Assembly: GCA_023819375.1 (NCBI GenBank)
Contig: JAMWDI010000002.1
Span: 283,901 to 347,900 of the forward strand
Length of the DNA: 64,000 nt
Reading direction: 5' to 3'
Origin: Candidatus Omnitrophota bacterium
Lineage (GTDB): Bacteria > Ratteibacteria > UBA8468 > B48-G9 > JAFGKM01
How positions within the stretch are numbered: position 1 is the stretch's first letter; the number at the start of each line of letters is the position of its first letter. Below are positions 27,208-35,952 of this stretch, in pieces. The notes beneath the pieces were generated by a model. It had not been told where the DNA came from, made no database searches, and worked only from the letters and a program-made list of their open reading frames with translations. A program made the translations under genes and the position numbers.

Positions 27208-28734
27208 TTAAATTTCCTGAGTTACTCTTAAAATTTCAGATATTGTTGTAAGACCTCTTTTCACTTTTTCTATACCATCCATTCTTAAAGTCTTCATTCC
27301 CTTTCTCAATCCTGCTTTTTTAATATCTGAAGATGAGGCTCTTTTCAAAATAAGTTCTCTTATTTCATCATCAATTACAAGTAATTCAAAAATACCTGTC
27401 CTTCCATAATAACCATCATTCAGACATTTTTTACAACCTACACCTTTTAAAAATCTTCCTTCTGAAATATCCTTTTCATTAAGACCTAACTGCAAAAGTA
27501 ATTCTAAAGGTGGTTTTTCTTCAATTGAACAATAAGGACAATTTAATCTGATAAGTCTTTGAGCCATAACACCAATTAATGATGAAGCAATTAAATATGG
27601 TTCTATTCCCATATCAATTAATCTTACAATTGCACTTGAAGCATCATTTGTATGTAGAGTACTAAAAACAAGGTGTCCTGTTAATGAGGCTTGAATTGCC
27701 ATTTCTGCCGTTTCTAAGTCCCTTATCTCTCCAACCATTATTACGTTTGGATCATGTCTTAAAATAGACCTTAAGCCATTAGCAAAAGTTAAACCCACTT
27801 TCGGATTTATTTGAATTTGATTTATTCCTTCAAGGTTATATTCAACCGGATCTTCAAGTGTAATAATATTTATCCCTGGATTATTAATTTTTGACAAGGC
27901 AGCATAAAGAGTGGTTGTTTTACCACTTCCAGTAGGCCCAGTTAACAAAATAATTCCATGATCTGAATGAATCAATTTGTTAAATTTTTCATAATTTTCC
28001 TCTGAAAAACCAAGTTCTTCAAGTCCAAGTAAGAAAGTTTCTCTATCAAGTAATCTTAAAACAACAGATTCGCCAAAAAAAGTCGGAAGAATTGAAATCC
28101 TTATATCTATTTTTTTGCCATCAACTCTTATAGATGTTCTACCATCTTGAGGAATTCTTTTTTCTGCAATATCAAGATTTGACATTATTTTTATTCTTGT
28201 AATTATAGGTGGATGAAATTTTTTAGGTAGGACAAAAATATCATGTAAAACACCATCTATTCTATATCTAACTTTTAAAAAATTTTCTGTAAGTTGAAGA
28301 TGAATATCGCTTGCTCTCATTGAAATTGCTTTGTAAATTATCTGGTTAACAATCCTTATAACAGGAGCTTTATTCGCGAGATCAAGTAAATTTGATGCTT
28401 CCGTATCAATATCTTCTTCTATATGTAGTATCTCTTCTGAACTCAAATCCTCAATAACTTTTTTAGAAGAACTGGGATGATAGTAAAATTTTTCAATACA
28501 TTCCAAAATTCTTTCTTTTTCTCCTTTTATAACTTTTATATCTCTTTTTAAAATTGTCTTTATTTCGCCAATATCAATATTTAAAGGATTTTCACAAACA
28601 ATAAAGATTTCTCCATTGTCTCCTATTAGAGGAATAAAACAATTATTTTTTAAGAAATTGTAAGGGAAAAGATTTAAAATTTCTGGATCTATTCTTTCCT
28701 CAAAATTTTCAATATAATTTGTCTTTTTATCCAT
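27208..28734 (-). CDS. gspE: Type II secretion / pilus assembly ATPase
   Basis: The 508-residue hexameric ATPase powers pseudopilus assembly. The N-terminal ~100 residues are of the MshEN/GspE-N type. The core has Walker A GPTGSGKTTTLYAAL, the aspartate box ITLEDPVEYNL, Walker B GEIRDLETAEMA, and the histidine box TGHLVFSTLHTNDAS. A four-cysteine zinc module follows (CPYC ... CKKC). It is the only assembly ATPase in the window, and no PilT retraction ATPase is seen. It overlaps gspD by 8 bases. Confidence 0.96.
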   Translation of the reverse strand: MDKKTNYIENFEERIDPEILNLFPYNFLKNNCFIPLIGDNGEIFIVCENPLNIDIGEIKTILKRDIKVIKGEKERILECIEKFYYHPSSSKKVIEDLSSEEILHIEEDIDTEASNLLDLANKAPVIRIVNQIIYKAISMRASDIHLQLTENFLKVRYRIDGVLHDIFVLPKKFHPPIITRIKIMSNLDIAEKRIPQDGRTSIRVDGKKIDIRISILPTFFGESVVLRLLDRETFLLGLEELGFSEENYEKFNKLIHSDHGIILLTGPTGSGKTTTLYAALSKINNPGINIITLEDPVEYNLEGINQIQINPKVGLTFANGLRSILRHDPNVIMVGEIRDLETAEMAIQASLTGHLVFSTLHTNDASSAIVRLIDMGIEPYLIASSLIGVMAQRLIRLNCPYCSIEEKPPLELLLQLGLNEKDISEGRFLKGVGCKKCLNDGYYGRTGIFELLVIDDEIRELILKRASSSDIKKAGLRKGMKTLRMDGIEKVKRGLTTISEILRVTQEI

Positions 28735-30382
28735 GCTTTTCTTTCATTATTTTCTCTTTTTCTTCTTTTATTTTTTCTGCTTCTTCAAAACTTGAAATTA
28801 TTCTTGGTGTTATAAATATCATCAAATTGGTTTTTACTTCCTTTGTAGTATCTTTCCTGAATAATCTACCTAAAAGTGGGATATCTCCCAAAAATGGAAC
28901 CTTACTTACTGTCTTTTGTGAATCATTTCTAAGAAGCCCACCAAGAACAACTGTTTTTCCATTTGGAATTATAAGAGTTGTGTCTGCCAACCTTTTTGCA
29001 GTAATTGGTGCCTCTCCACTCTCAATAAGTTTTGTTACTTCTTGTGAAATTTTTAGTTTTACATATTTATCCTGACTTATTTGAGGAGTAATTTTTAAAA
29101 TAATTCCAACATCTTTGTAATCATAACTTTTAACAATATCTCCTGTCTGCCCTGTGCTATAAGCATAAAATCTTGTTTCTTTTAGATAAGGAATATTTTC
29201 ACTAACATTTATAATTGCTTCTTGATTATCAGTTGTAACAATTTGTGGAGTTGAAAGAATATTAAATTGTGTATCTTGAGCATATAAATTTATTAAAGCA
29301 CCAACACTTAAAGGAAAGGTAAACTCTCCTTTATAAACACCAATTGAGAGCCCACTTGGAGGTACCCCTGTTTTTGCATAATTAATAATTGTTCCTAAAT
29401 TTGTTCCTACAACTCCAGTATATGTCTCACCATCAAATTTTTCAGTATAAGCCCATTCAACTCCTAATTCTTTCATTTTATCAAAAGATACTTCTGCTAT
29501 TAATGCTTCAATTAAAACTTGCTTTGGTAAAACATCAAGTTCTTTTATTATTTTTTCAATTGTTTCAAAATCTCTTGGATCTGCATAAACTATTATTGAA
29601 TTTGTTGCTTTAACTGCAACTACTTGAAACTGAGAAGTTGTAGAAATTGTCCTGACAGGAACTACAGCCGTTGGAGTTGTTACAGGTGTCTGTGCCGCTG
29701 GAGCACCTCTTCTAACAGTTGGTGTTGTAGTTGTTGTTCTTGCTTGAGTTGTTCCCTGTAGTATCTGCGTTAAAACCTGGGCTATTTCTTCAGCATTTGC
29801 ATTTTCAAGTTTAAAAACCCTTATTTCTTCTCCTACCGGACTTGGCTTATCAATTTTATCAATAATCTCCATAATTTTTTTTATATTTTCTCCAATATCT
29901 GTAATAATTAATGTGTTCGTTCGTGTATCAACTGTAATCTGCCCACCTTTTGATAAATATGGAGTAATAAGTTGGGAAATTGCTTCTGAGGGATAATATT
30001 TTAAAGTAACAATCTGATTTATAAATTCTCCTTCCTTACTTTCAGGGATTTCCCCTATATTTATAATTTTTGATAATTGTTTCCCATCAGTAATAGACGT
30101 AATAAGAGAAAAGCCATCTTTTTTTATAACAGTAAAGCCATAAAAATTTAGAATTGACTTGAATACTCTATCAATTTGCTCAACAGGTATTGGAGTTTTA
30201 GAGTATATTGTTATAATTCCTCTAACATTTGGATCTATGACATAATTTTCTTTTGTAATTTCTCCAACAAATTTTATGAATGTCCTAATATCAACATTAT
30301 TGAAATTCAAATAAAATTCTCTTTCTCCAAAAATAGGGAAAATTAAAAAAACAAAAATTAATAAAATTTTCTTTAATTTCAT
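28727..30382 (-). CDS. gspD: Type II secretion secretin
   Basis: The 551-residue outer-membrane channel subunit has a signal peptide, an N0 domain (FYLNFNNVDIRTFIKFVGEITKENYVIDP) and N1-N2 type repeats (KYYPSEAISQLITPYLSKGGQITVDTRTNTLII; VFKLENANAEEIAQVLTQIL). A Thr/Ala/Pro-rich linker (TQARTTTTTPTVRRGAP) and the secretin barrel follow (EALIAEVSF, LSTPQIVTTDNQEA, VPFLGDIPLLGRLFR). It is one of two secretins encoded 1 kb apart, and it sits directly before gspE as usual for GspD. Confidence 0.94.
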   Translation of the reverse strand: MKLKKILLIFVFLIFPIFGEREFYLNFNNVDIRTFIKFVGEITKENYVIDPNVRGIITIYSKTPIPVEQIDRVFKSILNFYGFTVIKKDGFSLITSITDGKQLSKIINIGEIPESKEGEFINQIVTLKYYPSEAISQLITPYLSKGGQITVDTRTNTLIITDIGENIKKIMEIIDKIDKPSPVGEEIRVFKLENANAEEIAQVLTQILQGTTQARTTTTTPTVRRGAPAAQTPVTTPTAVVPVRTISTTSQFQVVAVKATNSIIVYADPRDFETIEKIIKELDVLPKQVLIEALIAEVSFDKMKELGVEWAYTEKFDGETYTGVVGTNLGTIINYAKTGVPPSGLSIGVYKGEFTFPLSVGALINLYAQDTQFNILSTPQIVTTDNQEAIINVSENIPYLKETRFYAYSTGQTGDIVKSYDYKDVGIILKITPQISQDKYVKLKISQEVTKLIESGEAPITAKRLADTTLIIPNGKTVVLGGLLRNDSQKTVSKVPFLGDIPLLGRLFRKDTTKEVKTNLMIFITPRIISSFEEAEKIKEEKEKIMKEKHG

Positions 30383-30401
30383 TCTAGTTTGTCTTTATCT
30401 A

Positions 30402-31385
30402 TTATCTCGGTGAAGCAATACCGCCTCTTCTTGCCCCTCTTTCTATACCAGAAGACAGTATCTCTATAGTTCTTTCTATTTCGGCTTTTACCTCTTCGTC
30501 TTTCTCAACTTTTAATCTTTCCAATAGAACATTAAAAATTGTTGGATTGTATTCCATAGATTGTATAATTTTTAACGCATTTTTTCTAACCTCTGGATTT
30601 GTATCATTTAAATAATTAACAACTGATTGATCAACATAAAGGAAACTATCGCTTCTTCTCCCTTCTCTACCACCTGTTATAAGAAATTTCTCAATAGCAT
30701 CTGTTAATGCCTTTCTTACAGTTGGATCTTTTTCATATTTTAATCTCACAAGTAAAGTCCTTAAAGCAATAAGTTGAACTGCATATTCATATTGTCTTTC
30801 TCTTCCACCTCTTTGTTGTTCAGGTCCTAAGGATCTTTCAGCATATATTCTTGCTGCATATTTTCTCACAAGAGGATCTTCATCTTGCATAAATCTTAAA
30901 AGTGTAACTTCTGAATTAAAAAGTATATCAATTCCAACTCCTGCAAGATCTCTTACCTCTGGATCTGGATCTTGCAATAAGTCATAAAGATCTGGAACAA
31001 AAGTTGCACCTCCTGCGCCACCAGCATATTCTGAACTTCTCCCTTCTCTTCCAAAATAAAAAATACTTTGAATTCCCTCTTCAGCACCTCTCCCCTCTTC
31101 TGCTGCACCTAAAGATGCAATTAAAGACATTAAAGCCTGTTTTCTTATTTCAGGATCTGGATGTCTTAATTTACTCCCTAAAATAGAAGCAATTAAACTT
31201 GAAATTTGCCCCATCATTTCTTCTGCTTGTTCTCTTCTAGCACTTCTTTGTCTATCTGAACGAAATTGTTGGCTCCCAATCCTACTTGAAGAAGAAGTTC
31301 CAGTTTTTACACTACTTCCAGATGTTTGTGAATAAAGAGAAATACTTAAAAGAAGTAAAAAACCAAAAACTATTACTTTTTTCAT
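30402..31385 (-). CDS. Exported HEAT-repeat protein between two secretin genes
   Basis: The 327-residue product has a signal peptide (about residues 1-19), a Ser/Gly/Arg-rich stretch, then HEAT-type helical repeats (LRHPDPEIRKQALMSLI; LQDPDPEVRDLAGVGID; MQDEDPLVRKYAARIY; LNDTNPEVRKNALKII). HEAT solenoids bind proteins, so a periplasmic adaptor for a secretin or substrate is plausible but unproven. It has its own consensus promoter and a strong GGAGGTG ribosome site, and probably leads the gspD-M transcript. Confidence 0.75.
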   Translation of the reverse strand: MKKVIVFGFLLLLSISLYSQTSGSSVKTGTSSSSRIGSQQFRSDRQRSARREQAEEMMGQISSLIASILGSKLRHPDPEIRKQALMSLIASLGAAEEGRGAEEGIQSIFYFGREGRSSEYAGGAGGATFVPDLYDLLQDPDPEVRDLAGVGIDILFNSEVTLLRFMQDEDPLVRKYAARIYAERSLGPEQQRGGRERQYEYAVQLIALRTLLVRLKYEKDPTVRKALTDAIEKFLITGGREGRRSDSFLYVDQSVVNYLNDTNPEVRKNALKIIQSMEYNPTIFNVLLERLKVEKDEEVKAEIERTIEILSSGIERGARRGGIASPR

Positions 31386-31402
31386 TTTACACCTCCAATT
31401 CT

Positions 31403-31432
31403 ATTTTACCTATCAAATTTTAAAATTGTCAA
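31403..31432 (-). promoter_or_regulatory. Promoter before HEAT protein and gsp genes
   Basis: Minus strand TTGACA (31432-31427), an 18-base spacer and TAAAAT (31408-31403), followed by GGAGGTG and ATG 31385. The -35 lies immediately before the stop of the preceding secretin gene. Confidence 0.7.
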
Positions 31433-33292
31433 CTAAAATTTTTCAATAATTCCTGGTTTAAATGGCTCTTCAAGTTTCTTAATTTCTGGCTTACTTAACT
31501 CCTGTGCTTCCTCATAAGTGGTAACAATATGGGGAGTTAAAAACAAAAGAAGTTCGCTGTTAACTTTTGTATATTTTGGTTTTTTAAATAAATATCCAAG
31601 AAGAGGAATTTTTCTTAAGAAAGGAACTCCTGACTCTGCCTGTTCTTCTCTTGTCTGAATCATACCACCAACAATAAGTGTCTGTCCATCATATAAAAGA
31701 ACATTTTGAGTTGTCTCTCTTGAAGAAATTATTGGTATTTCTGTTTGATATGTTAAACCTGCTGCTATTGCTGTCAGTGTTTTTGATTCAATAAATCTTG
31801 CATCATAAATATTTGTTGTTAAAAAAACTGTTCTATTTCTTTGAATTATAGGTGTTATTTCAAATTCAGTCCCTACAACTTCCTCATAAATTGTTACTGT
31901 TTGTCTTGTTCCAGTTAAGGCTCCTGTTTGAGGATTGTATGTTGCTTCATATTCAGGAACTATATAAGGAAAGTTTTGAATAACACTTATAAAAGCACTT
32001 GTTCCATTTAAACACATAATTTTTGGTGCCTGAACAAGACGAACTTTTCCAAAAGAAGCAAGAGCATTAAGTAAAACATTTACATCTTTTGTTGTTATCC
32101 CAAAAGAAAAACCCCCTTGTGGTAGAGTCGCTGAATTACCAGGTGTAAAACTTGGATTAACACCAAACTTTGGGCCTGTTAAAGTTCCACCTATTGCTTC
32201 TATTAACCTTGAAGTAATTAACCAATCAATTGCAAACATATTATCCGTAGTTGTAGAAACTTCAACTATTTTTGCTTCAATTAGAACCTGTGAAATTGGA
32301 GTATCAAGAGCAGTAATAACTTCTTGAATTTGAGACAAAAGAAGTGGATTATCTGTATTTACAATAATTGAATTTGTTCTTGGTTCAGCAATTACATCTA
32401 TATCTTTAAAACTTTCTTTTAATGCTTTAACTATACTGTTTGCATCACCAAATAATATCTTGAAAACTCTTTTATTCATCTGTTTTACTACTTCTTCTCT
32501 TTCTTTATATTCTTCCTTTGTCATTATTTTGATAACACCCTCTTCATAAATATATTTAAGTCCATTCATTTCACATATCAATTCAAGAACTTTTTTAAGT
32601 GGAATATCTTTAACATTTAAAGTAACTCTTCCAGAAATATCTTTACTTAATATTATATTGGCTCCTGTCATATCATAAATAAGTTTTAATGTTTGCTGTA
32701 AATCTGCATCATTTAAATTTAAAGTAACTAACTTTTCTCCAATTTCTCCAAGTGGTGGTTTTTCTTTTACTATTTTTTCCTGAATAATTTGATCTATTTG
32801 AAATCTCGCTTTATTTGCTAAACGAATACATTCCGCAAATTGTCTGTTATCATATGCTTTTTGTGCCATTTCAAAAGTTGATTTTGGTGCAACCATATCA
32901 AATTCAGAAATACCATATTTTAAGGACATTTCTTTTAAATAGTCACTTGCTTCAAGTAATGCCCTTTGTGCATATTCAGCAAGTTTTTCAAATTCATCCT
33001 CTTTGCTAATAATTATTTCTTTTACATCTCCCTCCTTAATTTTGTAAGTTTCTTTCATTCCAAGTTTTCCAAGTTTTGTTTTTGAAAGATTAATATATCT
33101 TTCAACTTGGCTTTTTCTAAAAGATGGATCACGGCCCTTTATTTGTGTGAATAAACTTAATGCTTCAGCATATTTTTTCTGATAGTATAGACTAATTGCT
33201 TCTCTATAAAGTGAATCAAGATCATAATTATTTTGTGAATAACATAAAATTATTGAAAGAGTTAGTAAAATTAAAATAATTTTTTTCATCAT
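31433..33292 (-). CDS. PilQ-like secretin
   Basis: The 619-residue product has a signal peptide and a short TPR-like segment (YREAISLYYQKKYAEALSLFTQI). Next are a helical linker, an STN/AMIN-side domain (VTLNLNDADLQQTLKLIYDMTGANIIL; VTLNVKDIPLKKVLELI), N1-type repeats and the secretin barrel (QVLIEAKIVEV, LVQAPKIMCLNGTSA, VPFLRKIPLLGYLF). The N-terminal order fits PilQ-type secretins better than GspD. It lies downstream of the pilMN, pilO and pilP-like genes as in pilus operons, with its own TTGAAA/TAAAAT promoter. Confidence 0.88.
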   Translation of the reverse strand: MMKKIILILLTLSIILCYSQNNYDLDSLYREAISLYYQKKYAEALSLFTQIKGRDPSFRKSQVERYINLSKTKLGKLGMKETYKIKEGDVKEIIISKEDEFEKLAEYAQRALLEASDYLKEMSLKYGISEFDMVAPKSTFEMAQKAYDNRQFAECIRLANKARFQIDQIIQEKIVKEKPPLGEIGEKLVTLNLNDADLQQTLKLIYDMTGANIILSKDISGRVTLNVKDIPLKKVLELICEMNGLKYIYEEGVIKIMTKEEYKEREEVVKQMNKRVFKILFGDANSIVKALKESFKDIDVIAEPRTNSIIVNTDNPLLLSQIQEVITALDTPISQVLIEAKIVEVSTTTDNMFAIDWLITSRLIEAIGGTLTGPKFGVNPSFTPGNSATLPQGGFSFGITTKDVNVLLNALASFGKVRLVQAPKIMCLNGTSAFISVIQNFPYIVPEYEATYNPQTGALTGTRQTVTIYEEVVGTEFEITPIIQRNRTVFLTTNIYDARFIESKTLTAIAAGLTYQTEIPIISSRETTQNVLLYDGQTLIVGGMIQTREEQAESGVPFLRKIPLLGYLFKKPKYTKVNSELLLFLTPHIVTTYEEAQELSKPEIKKLEEPFKPGIIEKF

Positions 33293-33319
33293 TTTTTAAC
33301 CCCTTTTTCAATTTTTATA

Positions 33320-33348
33320 ATTTTACCTTTCAAATTGTAATTTTTCAA
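33320..33348 (-). promoter_or_regulatory. Promoter before the pilQ-like secretin
   Basis: Minus strand TTGAAA (33348-33343), a 17-base spacer and TAAAAT (33325-33320). The spacer ends TTTGAAAGG, almost identical to TTTGATAGG in front of the HEAT gene promoter. Confidence 0.6.
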
Positions 33349-33353
33349 CAAAA

Positions 33354-35204
33354 CTATGGAGCATCAATTTCATAAATAATCCCTTCTTTTGATAGATACA
33401 ACTTATTTTTCTCTTTTTTCAAAATCTTATATCCTTCAACAACATCACCAATAGTCGCTCTATATGTCCTTTTTTCGCCCTCAATGAAGAAATATTCTAC
33501 GCCTTCTAAAATCATCCTTCCTCTACATATAAGTGGACATTCTTTTTCAGGCATAATAAAAGGAGTAACTTCAGGTTTTTTTACTTTTGGAAGTTCTGGA
33601 ATCTTTGATTCTATTTTTATTTCTTCTGTTTTAAGAACTCTGGGTTTTTCAAGAGATGATATTTTTTCTGAAAGTTCAAGTTTTTCAATTTTTTCCTCTG
33701 GTTTTAAAATACTAACAAACTTTGGAGATTTAATTATTGATATAACTTCTGGTTTTTTTACAAATATTATTTTTGTTGGAACTGGTTTTTCCATAATTTC
33801 CATCGTTAATCTACTTGTTGAAAATGGGTCTCTCTTTCCTTCAATATCAATTTTTTCTTTTGAATAATAAACAAATTTTTCTTCTTCCTCAACATCGGTA
33901 ATTTTTTCTTTAGGCTTTTCTCTTGGTTCTTTTATCTCTCCAACTATCATTTTCAATCTTTCTTCAGGAGAAACCAGTTTTCTCATATACATTAAAAATT
34001 CTAAAATCCATCCAAGTAAAAGGATTAAAAATACAAATTTAAAAGCATTTCTTCTTAAAAATACCCCTAATTGGAATGGTTCTTTATAAACAACTGGTTT
34101 AACTTTCTTTACAGGAACGACTTTTTCAGGAACTACTTTAGGTGGTTTTTTCTTTGGTATTTTCTTTGCTTCAATTATAAATTTAGAAATGTTTTTTCTT
34201 GATGTTAATAATTCTCTTTCAGGTTCTTTTTCAATTGCACTCGCTATTTTTGTTAAATTTGAAATACTTGATTCAATTTTCTTTTGAATAATCTTCTGCC
34301 TTTCTAAAAGTGCTTTTTCTTTCTGTGCCTCTTCTTGCCTTACTTTAGTTAAAATTTGCTTTACTTCTGCTTGCTTTCTTCTTTCTATTAACTTTTTACT
34401 ATTGAAAACTTCTGCTAAAAGGGATTGCTTTCTTTTTTCTAAATCTGGTAAATTCTTTTTTGTGGTAAGGAATTTTAAAAGTTCTTCTTTCTTCTTGGCT
34501 CTCTCTTGTATAACTTGCTCTAACCTTAACTTTCTCTCTTCCTCCTTCCTCTTTTTGGCTTCCTCTCGCTCCCTCTTCCTCGCCTCCGCTTCCTCTAATA
34601 ACCTCCGCTTCTCCTCTTCTTTTGCCTTCCTTAACTCCTCTGCTTCAATTTTTTTCCTTTCCCTCTCTTCCTCTCTTATTCTCTCCTGCTCTTTTTTCTC
34701 TAATAACTTCTTCTCTTTTAATTTTTCCTTCTCTTCAATTTTACTTTTTAAAAGATTTATTAAACTTTCTTTCTTCTTGGCTCTCTCTTGTATAACTTGC
34801 TCTAACCTTAACTTTCTCTCTTCCTCCTTTCTCTTTTTGGCTTCCTCTCGCTCCCTCTTCCTCGCCTCCGCTTCCTCTAATAACCTCCGCTTCTCCTCTT
34901 CTTTTGCCTTCCTTAACTCCTCTGCCTTTTTTCTTTTTTCTTCTATCTTCAATAATTTTTCTTCCTTATCTTTTTCCTTTTTTTCTGCCCTAATTTGAAG
35001 CAATTTCTCTCTTCTTTCTTTCCTTCTTTTACTATCTAATTTGAACACATCTTCACTTTCCTTTGGTTTTACCTTTTCTGGTTCCTTTTCAACAAATTGT
35101 TTATGCTTAGAAATACCTTTTGTTTCTTTTTTTTCTTTTAATCTTTCTTCTTTTTTTCTTTTTATAAATTCAATTAACCTTTTTCTTTTTTCTTCTCTAC
35201 TCAT
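33354..35204 (-). CDS. Coiled-coil membrane protein with PilP/GspC-like C-terminus
   Basis: The 616-residue product has a ~330-residue Lys/Glu/Arg-rich coiled coil, then a transmembrane helix (FKFVFLILLLGWILEFLMYM, about residues 375-394). A proline/lysine-rich periplasmic linker follows, and a short C-terminal beta domain (RMILEGVEYFFIEG; YRATIGDVVEGYKILKKE; KLYLSKEGIIYEI) like the secretin-binding HR/PilP domain. Gene order (pilMN-pilO-this-pilQ) places it in the PilP slot. The long cytoplasmic coil is unlike any PilP I know and contains a 53-residue segment present twice. Confidence 0.7.
   Translation of the reverse strand: MSREEKRKRLIEFIKRKKEERLKEKKETKGISKHKQFVEKEPEKVKPKESEDVFKLDSKRRKERREKLLQIRAEKKEKDKEEKLLKIEEKRKKAEELRKAKEEEKRRLLEEAEARKREREEAKKRKEEERKLRLEQVIQERAKKKESLINLLKSKIEEKEKLKEKKLLEKKEQERIREEERERKKIEAEELRKAKEEEKRRLLEEAEARKREREEAKKRKEEERKLRLEQVIQERAKKKEELLKFLTTKKNLPDLEKRKQSLLAEVFNSKKLIERRKQAEVKQILTKVRQEEAQKEKALLERQKIIQKKIESSISNLTKIASAIEKEPERELLTSRKNISKFIIEAKKIPKKKPPKVVPEKVVPVKKVKPVVYKEPFQLGVFLRRNAFKFVFLILLLGWILEFLMYMRKLVSPEERLKMIVGEIKEPREKPKEKITDVEEEEKFVYYSKEKIDIEGKRDPFSTSRLTMEIMEKPVPTKIIFVKKPEVISIIKSPKFVSILKPEEKIEKLELSEKISSLEKPRVLKTEEIKIESKIPELPKVKKPEVTPFIMPEKECPLICRGRMILEGVEYFFIEGEKRTYRATIGDVVEGYKILKKEKNKLYLSKEGIIYEIDAP
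34485..34643. repeat. 159-bp direct repeat, copy 1, within the coiled-coil gene
   Basis: Identical to 34767-34925 except for one base, with copies 282 bases (94 codons) apart and in frame. Each encodes 53 residues of Lys/Glu/Arg coiled coil, including RLLEEAEARKREREEAKKRK. The copies are visibly richer in C and G than the surrounding codons. Confidence 0.95.
34767..34925. repeat. 159-bp direct repeat, copy 2
   Basis: Second copy of the in-frame duplication described at 34485-34643. The near-identity at synonymous sites implies a very recent duplication or gene conversion. Confidence 0.95.
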
Positions 35205-35211
35205 CTTCTAC

Positions 35212-35952
35212 TTATCCTTTTTTCTTTTTTAATATAATAGCATTCAAATCAATATCTGCAATAAAAATCCCTTCTCCATAATTTGTAATTGAAACATTCT
35301 CAACTGTAAAATATGAAGAAGGATTATCAAAATATTTTATACATCTTACTATTTCATTACTTGTTCCAGTTATGCTCAATTTAACAGGTATTGTCTCATA
35401 AAACATAACTGGAACAGGCTCTCCTGAAATAACATTATTAATCTTTGTTATTCCTGAATCTATTGCAAGTTTTACAACATCTTTAATCACTTCAAAGCGA
35501 AGAGTTAAAGATGGTATCAAATTAACATTTTCAATAAGACCTGTTTTAGGAAACGGCAAGGAAGGGATAGTAATATTTTTTGCTTTTGCCATTTTTTGAA
35601 ATTTATCTTCAAAGAAATAAATGTATTCTTTAAATTCTATAGATGGATATCTTGTAAATTCAGGTGGCTGTGGATATACAGTAGAGAAACTATTTAACAT
35701 AATTTCAAATTGATTTTCTAAAAATTCTTTCTTTTTGTTCAATTTGCCAATCAATTCTGGAGAAGGCGCTTTTTCTTTTTCTGTTTCATACTTTTTTACT
35801 TCTTCATATTTTGTTCTAATTTCTTGTTCTTTTTTCTTTATTTCTTCATTTATTTTTTTATTTAAAAACCTTCCAAATCCAATAATTCCTGCTACAATAA
35901 TCAAAGAAAAAATTAAAGAGTATTTTTTTAAAAAATTCAATATTTTCTTCAT
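35212..35952 (-). CDS. pilO: PilO-like alignment protein
   Basis: The 246-residue product has one N-terminal transmembrane helix (SLIFSLIIVAGIIGFG), a coiled coil (INEEIKKKEQEIRTKYEEVKKYETEKEK) and a periplasmic ferredoxin-like part (FYETIPVKLSITGTSNEIVRCIKYFDN; FTVENVSITNYGEGIFIADIDL). PilO pairs with PilN to connect the inner-membrane platform with PilP and the secretin. It overlaps the pilMN fusion by 4 bases. A second protein of this plan is at 21638-22141. Confidence 0.85.
   Translation of the reverse strand: MKKILNFLKKYSLIFSLIIVAGIIGFGRFLNKKINEEIKKKEQEIRTKYEEVKKYETEKEKAPSPELIGKLNKKKEFLENQFEIMLNSFSTVYPQPPEFTRYPSIEFKEYIYFFEDKFQKMAKAKNITIPSLPFPKTGLIENVNLIPSLTLRFEVIKDVVKLAIDSGITKINNVISGEPVPVMFYETIPVKLSITGTSNEIVRCIKYFDNPSSYFTVENVSITNYGEGIFIADIDLNAIILKKKKG

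Noticed and set aside
34485..34925. CRISPR-like or mobile-element repeat
   Set aside because: There are only two copies, in frame and coding for coiled coil; no terminal inverted repeats, transposase or cas genes are present.
34402..34998. 198-residue plus-strand open frame rich in Ser/Leu/Phe
   Set aside because: It is the antisense of the Lys/Glu coiled coil; GAA/AAG codons read backwards give long open frames. There is no ribosome site and no family.
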